64,000 nt of DNA. Source: Cephalotus follicularis. Its lineage: Eukaryota > Streptophyta > Magnoliopsida > Oxalidales > Cephalotaceae. Made by a program: the position numbers and the translations under genes. The notes under the pieces were generated by a model. That model did no database searches and had not been told where the DNA came from. It saw only the letters and a program-made list of their open reading frames with translations. Location: NCBI GenBank assembly GCA_001972305.1, contig BDDD01002266.1, positions 1-64,000 on the forward strand, given 5' to 3'. Positions within the stretch are counted from its first letter, which is position 1. Each line of letters starts with the position of its first letter. Below are positions 10,709 through 22,688 of this stretch, one piece after another.

Positions 10709-13206
10709 TGTTAGATAGGGGTGTCCCTGGAAGCCAAGAGATGACTGCAGACATATGTTATTAACATATGATACACTCTTATTCGATACATTCTTAGTTC
10801 CATTCATGTTCAATAGTGCATATTTATGACAGATTGGCATCTTAGCTATATGTACAATCCTAAATCGTTGAATCGGATCAGTTGATTACCATGTCAACTT
10901 AATACACATATAGTGCCCTACCGTTCAAGGGGTTGGATCTCATGCCTAAGAGGTTATGAGAATGAGATCCTTACTCCCTTCTAACAAAAGTTCCAAGTCA
11001 TAGGTTCACTTTCTTAGGGAAATTGATGAACCGCAAAGACTTGCCGTATTATGCTTGCTCCCGATGTTGGGGAGGATGGATCATCTCATTTCCATTTGGG
11101 TTTACCCTAAAGCTGATGCAGGGTGCGTGTTAGAGAGCATCACTAAACCGACCCACCATAGATTACCTATTTGGAGAGCCAACACCTTTGTCAATAGGAC
11201 TCCTATTTTTCGCGGTAGTGTTTAGTCAAAGGAGACTAGTGGGTACTTTAAGACTCGCGTTGTATCCTTAGACCTGAGCGACTGGCATGCATTGTGTAGT
11301 TACCGCTTGGCTTTGGTTTCCGCCTTCCCCAGCACTAGCCACGTGTTGGAAAAAGGGTTTTCTCTGGGTCTTGTGGGAGCTACATTGACATGTATGGGTG
11401 AGTGCGCAAGATGGGATCATCACACCTGTGTTGAAGGTTATAGGCTCTATAACATTTGTGACCATTGAAGACTTGAAAGTCTTGGCCAAGCACTTGGGAG
11501 ATGGAAACGACGTTTCCTGGGATATCTCCCGATAGTCTCAATGTGTTCATAGAATCATAGTTATTGCGTTTTACCTAGGGGTGATATTAATCCAAACCCT
11601 AGTCGCGGTCGGAGTCGAGATGATGAGGGATATACGATACATATACCGATGACAGTGATAAAGTACAGGTTTAACTGGTTAACAAATGATAGACGTGGTA
11701 TACACGGATCCAGGGGTGATTGGTGATCACACCAGGGCTATAGGATATTTTTGGACTATCAGGATAGTCGTACCAGAATTCTAGGATTTCTGGGAATATA
11801 TCATCTGTACCGGGAACCAATCTGGCTTTCAGGTCCCGCCTGCTTTTGGAACAGGTTGATATGTCGGGTGACATATCATTTGGTGAAAGTATAACATCTA
11901 AGGAAGATGTTACTTTGCTAGTGAGCATTTTATTTGTTGAACATATCATTTCCCTGAAATGAGTTCAATCATCACCACAATGAAATGTTTCGAGCAAAGG
12001 GTTGTTTGTTTCCACTAACGAATGCACTTGGGCATTTGTTTGGGGAGAGAGCTTATGGTCTTATACAATATTGGGCTAGGGATTCATGATCCCGTTTGGG
12101 CCAAATTTATGCCTTGATATGTCTTAGTTCATGGTTGACCCAAAGTGATTTCATTTATGGCATTATTGTAAATATGCTAAGCCCACTTTTGTGGATTTTT
12201 CAAAGGTGCATGTGTAATGTTCCTTTGGCCGAAATTTTTTGAAGCTTCTTTAAGACTTCTTTCGGCCACCCATGTGGTGATTAAAGAAATAGAAAACATG
12301 TTGATTTATTAGCTCGGTGGCTAACTAAAGACTTATCTTTGTGGCTAAGTAAAGACTTGACTTGGTAAAGTCATGTCTTATAAAAATATCTTACAATAAT
12401 ACACACCAAACATTTTTCTTGTCTCTCTCCAAGAAACCCATGGGATGCTCTCTCTTTCTCTCTTCCTTCTCTTGTCTTCTTTCTTCTCTTCTTGAAGAAG
12501 AAAATATGTGAGCTTGGTGCTCATGAAGAGTGAAGAACAAATCAATCTCCTTTCACCCTCCATGATCGCGATAGGTGGAGATTGTTTGCACCTTGCATCC
12601 AATCTTTATCTATGCTGATTTTAGTATAGGATTTAAACACTTGAGCCTACATCCTTGCTACATGTTTGAGGCAGCATATTCATGGATAAGTATGGAGGAG
12701 ATGGATGGTTGGATCAAAGTGTAGAGGGAGCACTTGAAGGAAGGAGTGGAAGACCATGGATAATGGTTTCTAATCCTTCTAATTTAGCATTCGTGTATAT
12801 GTGTATTGTGGGATAGAAATTTCAGGTTTGGGCTAGGGTTTGTATACCCTATCCAATCCCTAATGTTTCTTTGTATAAACCCTAGAAAACCCTAAGGGTT
12901 TTTCATTCCAAGGGTTCGGATTTTGGAGGTTGTGGTCTAAGGGATTTGTGTGTTACCCTAGTCCATGTAATTGTGTGTGTATGATGGGTTAGTGAATTCC
13001 CATCCCTCTATGGCCCAAACCTAGAAGTTTGAAATGTTAGTGTGGTTCATTTGAAAGCTTAATTAGTGATCCAAAGGCCTATTTGGATAATTATGAGTCT
13101 AGGGTTTTAGAATGTCTCATTGACTGGAGACTAGTTAGATGAAAATTTTTAAAATGCGACCCTAAATTGTTCCAATCAATTTCTTCCGCATAGAGCCATT
13201 CCAACA
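10709..13206 (+). repeat. Copia-1 3' LTR (complete, 2498 bp)
   Basis: Starts TGTTAGATAGGGG after the PPT and ends ...CCATTCCAACA, the same end as the 5' LTR at 5587. It keeps the empty LINE target site near 12570 and the ~715 bp missing from the 5' copy. No GTCGAC-core array was noticed in it, unlike the other LTRs of the window. Confidence 0.9.
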
Positions 13207-13218
13207 AGTAATGCCATT
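13207..13218 (-). repeat. Copia-X LTR fragment, left piece (with Copia-1 right flank and SIRE-A TSD)
   Basis: Twelve bases between Copia-1 and SIRE-A. The last five (ccatt, 13214-13218) are the SIRE-A TSD, repeated at 56338-56342. Continuation is at 56343-56457. Confidence 0.5.
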
Positions 13219-13916
13219 TGTAGGTCCATTAATAGCAACCGGTGAATAGGTTATGCAGAATAATTAACCCTTTTTAAATATTGATATTCTAGACAATACA
13301 AGATAAACAATTAAACAATCAAATTACTCTAACAATTAAAGGCAATCAAATAAATTGCAATAATGTAAAAGAATAAGGAAAGAGAGATTGCAAATAATTT
13401 ATAGTGGCTCGGCCAAATATGCCTACTACGTCCACTCTCCCAAGTAGCATGCCACACCCGGATTCCATAATTCACCCTTAGGTCGTGGCAATCAACATAC
13501 ATTCAGCTTATATAGAAAATACGGTAAATTTAAAACTTTCGATTCATGTATAACATTTGCATAAGCATATAAATCATAAGCTGCATTTAAAAAACACGTA
13601 ACATGCATCCCATACTTCATGTCACAAAATACAACATCATCATTGTTAATCACCCTCAAAATGGAGCATGATCTGATTCAATCAATACACTTATCCATTT
13701 AATACATTAATCCAATCTTTAACATTTCCAAAAAAAATATAACTTAAACTTCTGTTCATTTCCCCAAGCTCCACGCGATATAAAACCGCTGCATCAATAT
13801 GATGGTTAGTCCAATCCACTGCCTAAGTACTGAAAATATAAATGCACTTTGGGGTCAACGATAATAATTGCCATGTAATGAATGCATTCGTTATGCAATA
13901 CATAATATATCACAAT

Positions 13917-13944
13917 ACACACACACACACACACACACACACAG

Positions 13945-14001
<57 letters not shown>
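13917..14001. repeat. Compound microsatellite (AC)n-(AT)n-(GT)n
   Basis: About 27 bases of AC repeat, 23 of AT repeat and 35 of GT repeat. The AC and GT blocks are complementary, so the whole tract is a perfect-arm inverted repeat. Confidence 0.97.
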
Positions 14002-14002
<1 letters not shown>

Positions 14003-14656
14003 CAATAGGTGTAAACATGCCAAGTGGCTACAACCATCAATCCATCAATCATGTTTCAAAGGACCACTCAATCCAATCAACTGTACGAATAGCGTCGCCA
14101 TCTCCTGGCCCCGACGTCGTGCTCTTACTCTGGACCCCGACTCCTGGGTCATGAAGCAAGCCAAATCAATCAAACCAGTGTTGCTCGCACACAATGTTCA
14201 GCAACCATGGTAACCCGTGTTACTTGCACTCTGTGTTTAGTAACATTGTACTTGGGCGTCCCTAGCCATCTCCTAGCACCTAAGAGAACATCCCGCCACC
14301 AGCCATCGGTGACACTCCGTCACCCCGGCCAGTACGACATCAATCACAATCAATCTCAAATCAATCCTTTTCTAAGTAATTTATAAGTTATAAAATACTT
14401 GAAATAGTACATTTACTCAAAATGTAATCAGTATATGAAATCATGTTTCAATCCTTCGAAAACATACATTAATCAAAATATACATTTCCTTGTAAAATAA
14501 TGATTTATTACAAAATCATGTATGCACTTCTAAAATGATAAAACACTTTAGAAATCATTCACATTCCAGTCCACAATTCAATCATAGCAATATGCAATGC
14601 AATCATACACTTGAAATGTAAAACATACCCTTTTGGCATCAATGTGTTCCCTCTGG

Positions 14657-14990
14657 GTGTCAACGCGTATATCAGTGCTATTATGCGTCAACGCGCATGG
14701 TAATCCTTCCGGGCGTCAACACATAACCTAGGTGTTAACGTGTAAAATGGTCTCTCAAGCGTCAGTGCATCATTCCTTTGCGTCGACACTCTAAAGTAGG
14801 AGCCTTAGGCATCAACGTCTATTCCATTTTGGCGTCGACGCTATAAGGTAGGAGCCTTAAGCGTCAGTGCCTTATCTCTGGTCGTCAACGTCACCTCATG
14901 GAGTTGACGCTCAAAGCGTCTTCATCCCCGAACAATAGGTCTATGGCGTCGACGTCTACCCTTCTAGTCGTCGACGTCTATCAAACCAGA
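14657..14990. repeat. GTCGAC-core palindrome array in the solo LTR (first block)
   Basis: At least twelve units related to GCGTCGACGC, e.g. GCGTCAACGC at 14685, GCGTCGACAC at 14780, GCGTCGACGC at 14832 and two GTCGACGTC units near 14946 and 14970. Spacing 19-29 bp, looser than in Gypsy-1 or Copia-2. A second block lies at 15640-15850. Confidence 0.9.
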
Positions 14991-16489
14991 ACAATATCGC
15001 AACTCACCCATGTCGCATCCCAGTAAAAAGCATGCATACAGCACATGCAACTCAGTTCGTTTTCACTCCAATACATTATGCGTGGCAGATTAGCAACTCA
15101 TGGTAACCATAACGTTCAATCGTACAATCCACAAAGCCATGCATTTCACCAAATGAACATCCACTATTTTTGAAATCAAAATACAAGTATATAGTCCCTA
15201 CCTTAGATTCCAAGTTAGGAAACGAAATCCACCTCATTGAGTTCCTCCGACCAGTAGCTTTCGCTCCCAGGTCCTGCACAGTAGCTCCAAGTCCGAGCTT
15301 TTAACTCACAAGCTTCTAAGCTCTATATTGGTTCAACAAAGGAGGAATGTGGTTCCTCCATTTTCTCGTTTCTCTCTCTCTCTCTCTCTCCTCTCTATCA
15401 GGTGCTGGTCAAGGAAGGAGAAGAAGATAGTGTTTTATGGAGGAGTCTCTCTCTCCTCTCACTCGCATTCTTGGCAACATGCACCTCTCTCTCTCTCTCT
15501 TTCTTTCCCCCTGTCGACATGACACTCCTCAGTCCCATCTCTCTCTCCCCTCTGCCACTGCAGGCATGGGAAACTAGTAAACATTTTATCTTCACGCATC
15601 TTCTGTCGATGCTTTTGTCCTATTCTACCGATAGTTTAGGCATCAACGTGGACGATGCGCGTCAACGCGTTGACCTTCTTCCTTGGCGCTAACAGGCCCC
15701 ACCTGAACCGCGTTACTGCCTACCACTTTTATTCTCCATTGGTGGACGTCGATGCCATCACTTGGCGTCAACGCTTTAAAGCCAAAAGCCTCAAATGCGC
15801 CTCTTACTCCTTGGCGTCGACGCTATCTTTCAGCGTCGACACTCAAAGCGTCTTTTCCCCCTTTACCATTATTAAATTCAAAAATCAACATTACATCCAT
15901 TAACATTTCCCACACAAAATACGAAATTCTCATTAATGCGTCATTTAAATTACAATGAGAAATACAATAATACATTAATGGAAATTTCGGGTGTTACACT
16001 ACACTTGAGGTTCCACTGAGTTTGTAATCCCCCGATCACAATCCCAACTTCTGGATTTTTACAAGGAAAATCCTAACTCAGATTTTTATGAGCTAAATCA
16101 TAACTCGGATTTTTACAAGCTAAATCCTAACTTGAATTCATGTATTAACAACCTGGTGTTACACAAAGATATTCAGGTGGTGGTTGTGTTTTCTGTAACC
16201 TCTAAAAAGGTTGGATGATGAAACAATATAGCTCAACACAAATACTCAAAGTAAGAGTAACACAAATAAAGCTTAGACAGAAATTTGAATGGCAAAGTAA
16301 AGTAGATTTTGATGCTTTTGATTTCTTGTTCTTCTCTTATACTTCTCCATTGAATCAGACCTCTATTTATAGGCTTCTTGCTGTCATATAGTCATTGGAA
16401 TCATCAAGGAGCCGTTGGAATCATCTATGAAAAGTTTTCCAATTTCAGAAGCTTCAAATCATGCAGATTTATGTGTCTGACTGTCTTGG

Positions 16490-16955
16490 GCGTCGACGTT
16501 TTACACATGGCGTTGACATCTATGTCCTTATGCATTAACTCATTTGCTTCTTCGCGTTGACTCCATTAGCTACTGTCTGATTTCTGTATTATTGGCGTTG
16601 ACGTGTACGCATGGTGTGGACACAAATATTCTTTGTGTTGACTCCATCTGTTTTATGCATTAACTTCTAAGTCACTGTCTGATTTTTGCACTCTTTTGCA
16701 TTGACGTCTAAATATGGCGTTGATGTCCTCATAGTAGGTGTTGACACCAATATGCCTTCACGTTAACGTCTAAGTCACTGCCTGATTTTTGCACCTTTTG
16801 GCATTGACGTCTTAATCATGGCATTGACGCCAATATTACAAAACCCAGCACGTTGACAAGAATAATCAGCATGTTGACGAAGATCATATTCCAAAGCCCA
16901 GAACACATGCTTAAGCATAGCACATTGACGCTAATGGTCTAGGCGTTGACGCCAA
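16490..16955. repeat. GTCGAC-core palindrome array in the SIRE-A 3' LTR
   Basis: Units GCGTCGACGT (16490), GCGTTGACAT (16510), GCATTAACTC (16532), GCGTTGACTC (16554), GCGTTGACGT (16595) and more to 16955, with neighbours mostly 20-22 bp apart. The same array is in the 5' LTR at 55727-56200, sometimes with a different CpG-decay variant at the same place. Confidence 0.9.
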
Positions 16956-17095
16956 TAGGTCTGTTCTGCATCTTTTCCTTATTTTTCACTTGCAACTTGA
17001 TTTGTTTGTTTCATTTAAACAATCCTTCACATCAACAAATAAGTTAGGTGTTTTGTTATCATCAAAACCAAGATTGTAATACATAAATGTCAACA

Positions 17096-17810
17096 ATCTC
17101 CCCCTTTTTGATGATGATAAAACATTTACAATAAAAGCTTAAATAATACAAATTTTGAGTCTAAAAACAAACTTTTAAACTTATGCATTCACTTTTAACT
17201 TAGGCATTAAAATTCCATGTCACCAAGAATTCCCTTTAACAGGTTATGCATAAACAAAAATTTAACAAGATCAAAACAAAACTCCCCCTTAATTTATGCA
17301 TTAAGATCAAAAATTTATAAACAAAACTCCCCCCTTAATGCATGCATTACATGCATTAAGATCAAAACTTTATAAACAAAACTATCAAAAAGTGCCTTTA
17401 ACAAGATTTTCATCCTTTAATCATACTCATTATACCAAAAACTTTAAACATACTTTAAACATTATATCAATAGATAAAAGGATATTAAAAAAAATCGCAT
17501 TCATATAACATCTTCTCTTTTAAAACATCTCAACATCTTAGATAAATATCTCAAACAAATAAACATATCCTCCAAAACATAAGTGTCCTTAAACATTTCT
17601 TAACAATTAAAACATCTTAACATGCTTATCTCAACTTAAAACAGATCTCCCCCTTTTTGGAAATCATCAAAAAGGTTATCAATTATATAAACACAAACAC
17701 ACATTATTCTCCCCACATTAAACATTGCATATGCTATCAATCCGAGAATATTCATTCTTCATCCATAATCATAACAAAAAATATTGGAAGATATCAAAAA
17801 ACAAAAAAGT
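17096..17810 (-). other. SIRE-A 3' non-coding region with several polypurine tracts
   Basis: Non-coding and AT-rich. Read on the minus strand it carries AAAAAGGGGGAGAT at 17097-17109 (directly before the 3' LTR, preceded by GATGATGA...), further AAGGGGGAG tracts near 17283, 17327 and 17650, and many 'gcataagtt/catgcatt' words. Multiple polypurine tracts before the 3' LTR are a known trait of Sireviruses. The tract at 17097 is the likely plus-strand primer. Confidence 0.75.
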
Positions 17811-17815
17811 AATCC
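17811..17815. repeat. Gypsy-1 target-site duplication, left copy
   Basis: aatcc, repeated at 23043-23047. Confidence 0.9.
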
Positions 17816-19649
17816 TGTAACACCCCCGATGGCGGGAGTCGTCACAGGGTCAAAAATACTAAACTGAAACATAACGGAAAACTGACAAAAGACTGATACG
17901 AAACGGATGTGGTGGTCTGAAAACATATCTTATTACAAACTGATATAAAACAGAGTCTAAATTTTGAGTCAAAACATAACTAAAAACGAATCATAATCTG
18001 ATGTCCAAAAACTTAAATCATAACTGAAACAAATCAAAGTCTGAAACTGTTTTTGCTGAAAATAAATAATCTGATCCTACTGGAAAACACTATATCAAAA
18101 CCAATATTCGATGAAACAATACTAAAATCCATTTTAGTAATATCATTATCAAAAGAGAATATTCAATTAAAATATGAATATTATTTCTAATAAAACCAGA
18201 AACATAATACGTTCATTTTCATAAAAATATATAACTGATTTATAAAATCAACATAGTGTATCAAAGATCCGTACAAAAGCATATTTAAATTCATTTCGAA
18301 GGAATATGCCAAAGAGCAGAAAATCCGTACCTTAGCTGACTGAACAATCTAAACAAATAAGAATACCGGACAAAAGTATCCTAGAGTGACTTAAACTTCA
18401 CCAGGAACGATATAAAGTCCTAAACATACGAGTCCAAACATCACATATCATAAAAGAAATCAAAATATCAAAAAAAAGAAAAACTATTATAAAGCGTCGA
18501 CCGTTTGTACTTAAGCGTCGACGTTTTAATGACAAAAAGAGACTAAGCGTCGAACAAGAGGTCGACCGACTAAGGCATAAAACAACACAAAGCGTCGACG
18601 TTCTGAACCAAAGCGTCGACGGTTTGAGACAGACACAGAATACCAACAGCGGAAAGCAGTTTCTATTCCCATGATTAAATCGTATTTGCCATTTATAAAA
18701 GTCATAGCAACAATAACTAGACTTACAAACATGTTATGTGAGTCTATAACTATTAGTATAGTGATTACAAACACGAAATCATGAAGATTACAAGTATAAT
18801 TTAGTGTTCATGTCAAAATATAGTTTTCAAAACTATAAACTATAATCTGATTTTTATTTTGTATAATCCGTAAAAACAGTAGTATACATATATATGCTTG
18901 CATCAATAACACGATTTCTTGTTCTTAATCATTAAAATAACAAATCATGCATAAAAACTCATGAAGAACATATAAAAACAACAGCAGATTTTAGTTTCAA
19001 CAGGTCTCCTAAACCATGCTCAAAATCATGTTATAGATTGTTTTAATACAAAATAATGGATGATATTGAAACTACGTAATACTAGCTACAAGTTTCGTTT
19101 AGAAATTACCTCCAGAAAACGTCGAAATCAAGGTAGAAAATAGCTTGCAACACTGCTGTTCGGGTTTGTAAAAATGCAGAAAAGTTTATGTTTTTAAAAG
19201 AGTTTTTGTCTGATTAATTGCAAAAATCCGAGTGTTTAATTAGCTAGATTAGTGTATTAGGTATTTACCATACTGACAAAACGCGTCTAACACTTAAGGA
19301 AAATCAGATAACCACAAAAAGGAAAGAAATCAGCCTTCCAAAAACACCATCACCGACCAATCTGATATGGAAACCCGATCAAAGCGTCGACTTTTTACTT
19401 AAAGCGTCGACGGTCAAGCATATAAAAACAAAACGCGTCAAAAACACACGTTTAGGCGTCGACTTGCCACACAGCAGACAAAGCGTCGGCGGTATAAGGA
19501 GAGCGTCGGCGCTTTGAGCCCAGAAAACAAAATAAAAGGAATTCAAACCAAAAATCAAATAGGTCCACAAACCATAGCATAAGTCAAACATGATATGATG
19601 CCAAACAATAATCATACAAACATGTCAACATAGAAAACGGGATATTACA
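17816..19649 (-). repeat. Gypsy-1 3' LTR (1834 bp)
   Basis: On the + strand it starts TGTAACACCCCCGATGG and ends GGGATATTACA. It carries paired GCGTCGACG units: 18494/18515 and 18592/18613 (each 21 bp apart), 19384/19404 and 19435/19456 (20-21 bp) and 19483/19503 (20 bp). The rest is AT-rich and non-coding; the short ORFs here are chance. Confidence 0.92.
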
Positions 19650-19664
19650 TCCAAACAATAATCA
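19601..19664. repeat. 14-bp direct repeat across the Gypsy-1 3' LTR boundary
   Basis: CCAAACAATAATCA occurs at 19601-19614 (in the LTR) and at 19651-19664 (just inside the element), 50 bp apart. It marks the junction where the chromodomain and PPT were lost. Confidence 0.85.
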
Positions 19665-21412
19665 AAAGGGTAGTGAACCACGTGCAAGAGATGGTACTGG
19701 TAACCTCTCAGCATAGACACATGGAACACATTATGCACATGAGATAACTGTGGAGGCAAAGCTAACCGGCAAGCAACCGCTCCAACCTTTTCCAGAATTT
19801 CAAATGGTCCAATAAACCGTGGACTCAACTTTCCTTTCAGTCCAAACCTCCGAACTCCTTTCCATGGTGAAACTTTCAGAAACACATGTTCACCAACTCT
19901 AAACTCCAATTCCCTCCGATGTTTGTCTGCATAACTCTTCTGTCGGGATTGAGCTGCTTTCAGTCTTTCTCTAGCTACAGTCACTTTATCAGTAGTGATC
20001 TGAACTAGCTCAGGACCTTCAATAGCTCTCTCACCAAACTCATCCCAACATGTCGGAGATCGACATTTTCTACCATACAGTGCCTCAAATGGAGCCATCC
20101 GAATGCTTGCATGCCAACTATTGTTATATGCGAACTCTACTAAGCTCAAATACTCATCCCAGTTTCCTGCCCACTCTAATGCACAAGACCTCAGCATATC
20201 TTCTAAAGTTTGGATGGTCCTCTCCGACTGTCCATCTGTCTGTGGGTGAAAAGCTGTACTGTAATTAAGCCGTGTTCCACAAGCTTTCTGGAATCCCTTC
20301 CAAAATCTAGATGTGAAACGAGGATCCCTATCCGAAACGATGGATACAGGAGTCCCATGTAGTCTCACAATCTCTTGCTGAAAAACTTTCGCCAACCGGT
20401 CCACAGAAAAGTTCTCTCGGATAGCCAAGATATGTGCTGATTTAGTCATACGATCCACCACTACCCAGATGGCATCATTCTTCTTAAACGTTCTTGGCAA
20501 TCCTGTGACAAAATCCATTGTTATGCTTTCCCATTTCCAAACTGGAACTTCCAAGGGCTGTAACAAACCACTGGCTCGTTGGTGCTCAATCTTAACCTGC
20601 TGACAGATCAAACACCTCCCAACATATTCTGCTACATCCCTCTTCATTCCATTCCACCAGAAATTCCGCTTCAAGTCCCTATACATTTTTGTAGAACCCG
20701 GATGTATAGAGAAAGGAGAACTGTGCACCTCCGACAAAACGGCATCTCTGATAGTAGTATCTGCCGGCACACACAACCGACTACCCAACCAGATCACTCC
20801 ATGTTCATCAATACGGAACTCTGACTGTTTACCATCATCAACATTCTGGACTAAGGCCCATAGCTCACCGTCATCACTCTGAGCCGCCTTAATCCGAGAT
20901 ATAAGGGTAGGCTCTATACTCATATTAGCCATATAACCTCCAGAACCCCGAACAAACAAATTCAAATCCAAACGCTCCATATCTGATATCAGCTGCGGCT
21001 GAGTAAACAAGGCCGCTACACTTCCAGAACTCTTCCTACTCAAAGCATCAGCTACCACATTTGCTTTACCAGGGTGGTACTGAATATTTAGGTCATAGTC
21101 CTTCAAAAGCTCCAACCATCTCCTCTGTCGCATGTTCAACTCCTTTTGCGTGAAGATGTACTTAAGACTCTTGTGATCAGTGAAGACATCACAAGTTTCT
21201 CCGTACAAATAGTGCCTCCAGATCTTTAACGCAAAAACTACAGCTGCCAACTCCAGATCATGTGTAGGGTAATTCACTTCATAGGGTTTCAACTGTCTTG
21301 AAGCATACGCTATCACATGACCATGCTGCATAAGAACACATCCCAAACCCTTCTTGGAAGCATCACTGTATATCTGATATCCCCCTGACCCAGACGGTAA
21401 TCGAAATGGCAC
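19625..21412 (-). CDS. Gypsy-1 RNase H-integrase ORF (595 codons, part of a polyprotein)
   Basis: An uninterrupted ORF. RNase H comes first ('[14 protein letters not shown]', 'DLELAAVV', 'FTDHKSLKY': the D-E-D residues are present). Next is the integrase zinc finger ([17 protein letters not shown]...CLICQQVK) and a DDE core with all three acids ('MDFVTGLP', 'SDRDPRF', '[14 protein letters not shown]'). The C-terminal domain has '[16 protein letters not shown]' and '[16 protein letters not shown]'. The tail then runs into sequence next to the LTR; the chromodomain expected in this lineage is missing. RT, normally just upstream in frame, is deleted, so the ORF starts on a Met near the junction and overlaps the gag-protease ORF by 50 bases in another frame. 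RNase H degrades template RNA and integrase inserts the cDNA; alone this could at most act in trans. Confidence 0.9.
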   Translation of the reverse strand: MPFRLPSGSGGYQIYSDASKKGLGCVLMQHGHVIAYASRQLKPYEVNYPTHDLELAAVVFALKIWRHYLYGETCDVFTDHKSLKYIFTQKELNMRQRRWLELLKDYDLNIQYHPGKANVVADALSRKSSGSVAALFTQPQLISDMERLDLNLFVRGSGGYMANMSIEPTLISRIKAAQSDDGELWALVQNVDDGKQSEFRIDEHGVIWLGSRLCVPADTTIRDAVLSEVHSSPFSIHPGSTKMYRDLKRNFWWNGMKRDVAEYVGRCLICQQVKIEHQRASGLLQPLEVPVWKWESITMDFVTGLPRTFKKNDAIWVVVDRMTKSAHILAIRENFSVDRLAKVFQQEIVRLHGTPVSIVSDRDPRFTSRFWKGFQKACGTRLNYSTAFHPQTDGQSERTIQTLEDMLRSCALEWAGNWDEYLSLVEFAYNNSWHASIRMAPFEALYGRKCRSPTCWDEFGERAIEGPELVQITTDKVTVARERLKAAQSRQKSYADKHRRELEFRVGEHVFLKVSPWKGVRRFGLKGKLSPRFIGPFEILEKVGAVACRLALPPQLSHVHNVFHVSMLRGYQYHLLHVVHYPFDYCLDVISRFLC

Positions 21413-22686
21413 GATGGCGATCTAACCAATCCATGCCAAGAATCACGTCGAAGTCATACATATCCATCGGAAAAAGATCAGCATCTCGAACACGATCATC
21501 AAAAGAGATAGGACAAGCAAAAAAACATTCAGATATCATAACAGACGTACCCATAGGGGTAGAGAGAACCAAAGCTGGATCCAGAGATAGAGATGGCATC
21601 CCAAGATGCCGAACAAAAGATCTCGCTACTACAGAGTGAGTCGATCCAGTATCATACAAAACATAAGTCATACGACCACAAACAGAAACATAACCCGAAA
21701 CAGTACCTGAAGCACCTGCTGCCTGATGAGTGGTCAAAGCAAAGACTCGACAGCCTACATTGCGCTGTCCCGCATTACTGCCATTTCCTCTCTTCTCCTT
21801 TGCCCGAGGGTCTGTGCAATCCATGAAACGATGGCCCTGCTGTCCACACACAAAGCATGCCCCCGAAGCTTTGTAACAAGACCCAACCGGATGCCTCTTC
21901 CCGCAAGTCTCACACTGTGCTATCTGAACATTGGGGTTACCCCCACCAGTATTCTTCTTTTGCTGCTTACCATTTCGGACCTTATTCTGTTTCCCCGAAT
22001 CTCGGCCTTGAGAGTCTCCCCTATTTCTCTTCTTTTCTCCCTCTAAACGAGCAGCCTGAAAATCCATTCTTTCCATCTCTATGTTCTTTGCGGCATTTGC
22101 AACCTCAAAAACATCCGCAAACCTTGAGTTAATCAGCTTACCCCTAAGCTGATAGTGCAACCTCCACTTAAATTTCTCTGCCTGTTCCGCTGCTGACCCC
22201 GCTGCAGGTCCCGCAAAACCCGCCAATCTGGTAAACCGGGCTAAAAACTCAGTAACAGACTCACCTTCCTTATGTCTGGTCATCAGGAACTCCCTAGCAT
22301 AGGCCTCTTTATCAGCAGTGGGAAAATACTGCTGATAAAAGGTCTCACAAAAATCAGACCAAGACAAGGTCTCGTCAAAACCTCCACCCTTAGCTGTCTT
22401 CAAGGTCTTCCACCATGTCTGGGCATAACCTTCCAGCTTATACAATGCCAATTTAACCTTCTGATTGTCACCACATTCCAGCACATCAAAAATCTTCTCC
22501 AAATAAGCAATCCAATGTTCGGCCTCCACTGGTGTCGGCGCCGAAGTAAAGGATCGCGGTCTCTGCTTTTAGAACCTTTCCAACCAAACATGGGCTGGAG
22601 TATCAGGATGGTCCCTAACTTCCCTAGCTGCATGAGCATCAACTGGTACATTCTCCTCAGCTACTTGCTCACGACGACCCCGTTCA
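21363..22686 (-). pseudogene. Gypsy-1 gag-protease, N-terminus broken by a stop, RT missing after it
   Basis: The open part (22529 to 21363, 388 codons) holds a retrotransposon gag domain ('AEHWIAYLEKIFDVL', 'YKLEGYAQTWW', 'FYQQYFP'; residues 1-150), a basic linker, two CCHC-like knuckles (about 206-238: CETCGKRHPVGSC, CFVCGQQGHRFMDC), and an aspartic protease with an intact DTG at 293-295 and '[10 protein letters not shown]' near 360. Upstream coding text ('EENVPVDAHAAREVRDHPDTPAHVWLERF') continues in the same frame to about 22686 but is separated by a stop codon at 22569-22571. After 'MDWLDRHRA' the frame leaves gypsy sequence at the RT deletion junction (near 21410). Confidence 0.88.
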
Positions 22687-22688
22687 TG

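Larger units (their letters stand above)
1096..13206 (+). mobile_element. Copia-1: degenerate Ty1/copia retrotransposon
   Basis: Order on the + strand: 5' LTR (cut at its 5' side by the gypsy LTR at 1-1095 and carrying a LINE), tRNA-Met-type primer binding site (PBS), a 2.1-kb leader, gag remnants, a decayed pol without an integrase core, a polypurine tract (PPT), and a 3' LTR beginning TGTTAGATAGG. The two LTRs align across 1096-2240 plus 4962-5587 versus about 11425-13206. Coding parts share wording with Copia-2 and Copia-3 but are far more decayed, so this is the oldest of the three. The 5-bp TSD cannot be tested because the left edge is outside the window; the right flank is agtaa. Confidence 0.85.
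13450..15998. mobile_element. Gypsy-like solo LTR inserted in the SIRE-A 3' LTR
   Basis: Starts TGCCACACCCGG and ends CGGGTGTTACA (TG...CA with inverted ends), and is absent at the matching place in the other SIRE-A LTR. Flanks are tagca (left) and ctaca (right), so the TSD is imperfect. About 2.55 kb without credible coding sequence. Contains a compound microsatellite (13917-14001), CT-rich runs (15371-15560) and two arrays of GCGTCGACG-type units (14657-14990, 15640-15850). Confidence 0.75.
13219..17095 (-). repeat. SIRE-A 3' LTR, interrupted by a solo LTR
   Basis: Pieces 13219-13449 and 15999-17095 align with the 5' LTR 55051-56337: 'ataattaacccttttt', 'caatcccgtcttctgg'-type text, 'gttggatgatg'. 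The array of GCGTTGACGC-like units at 16485-16960 corresponds to 55727-56200 in the other copy. Confidence 0.9.

Noticed and set aside
13806..14213. ORFs on both strands with TH/IY/CV dipeptide runs
   Set aside because: These are translations of the compound microsatellite.
14657..14990. CRISPR-like array (short repeats at regular intervals)
   Set aside because: Units are about 10 bp, degenerate and palindromic, in a plant LTR; a CRISPR repeat would be longer and exact.
15328..15692. Ser/Leu-rich ORFs near 15.4 kb
   Set aside because: Translations of CT-rich simple sequence in the solo LTR.
19379..19615. A 78-codon minus-strand ORF repeated at 22772-23008
   Set aside because: Lies wholly in the Gypsy-1 LTRs; the duplication reflects the LTR pair, and the text is low-complexity hydrophobic.
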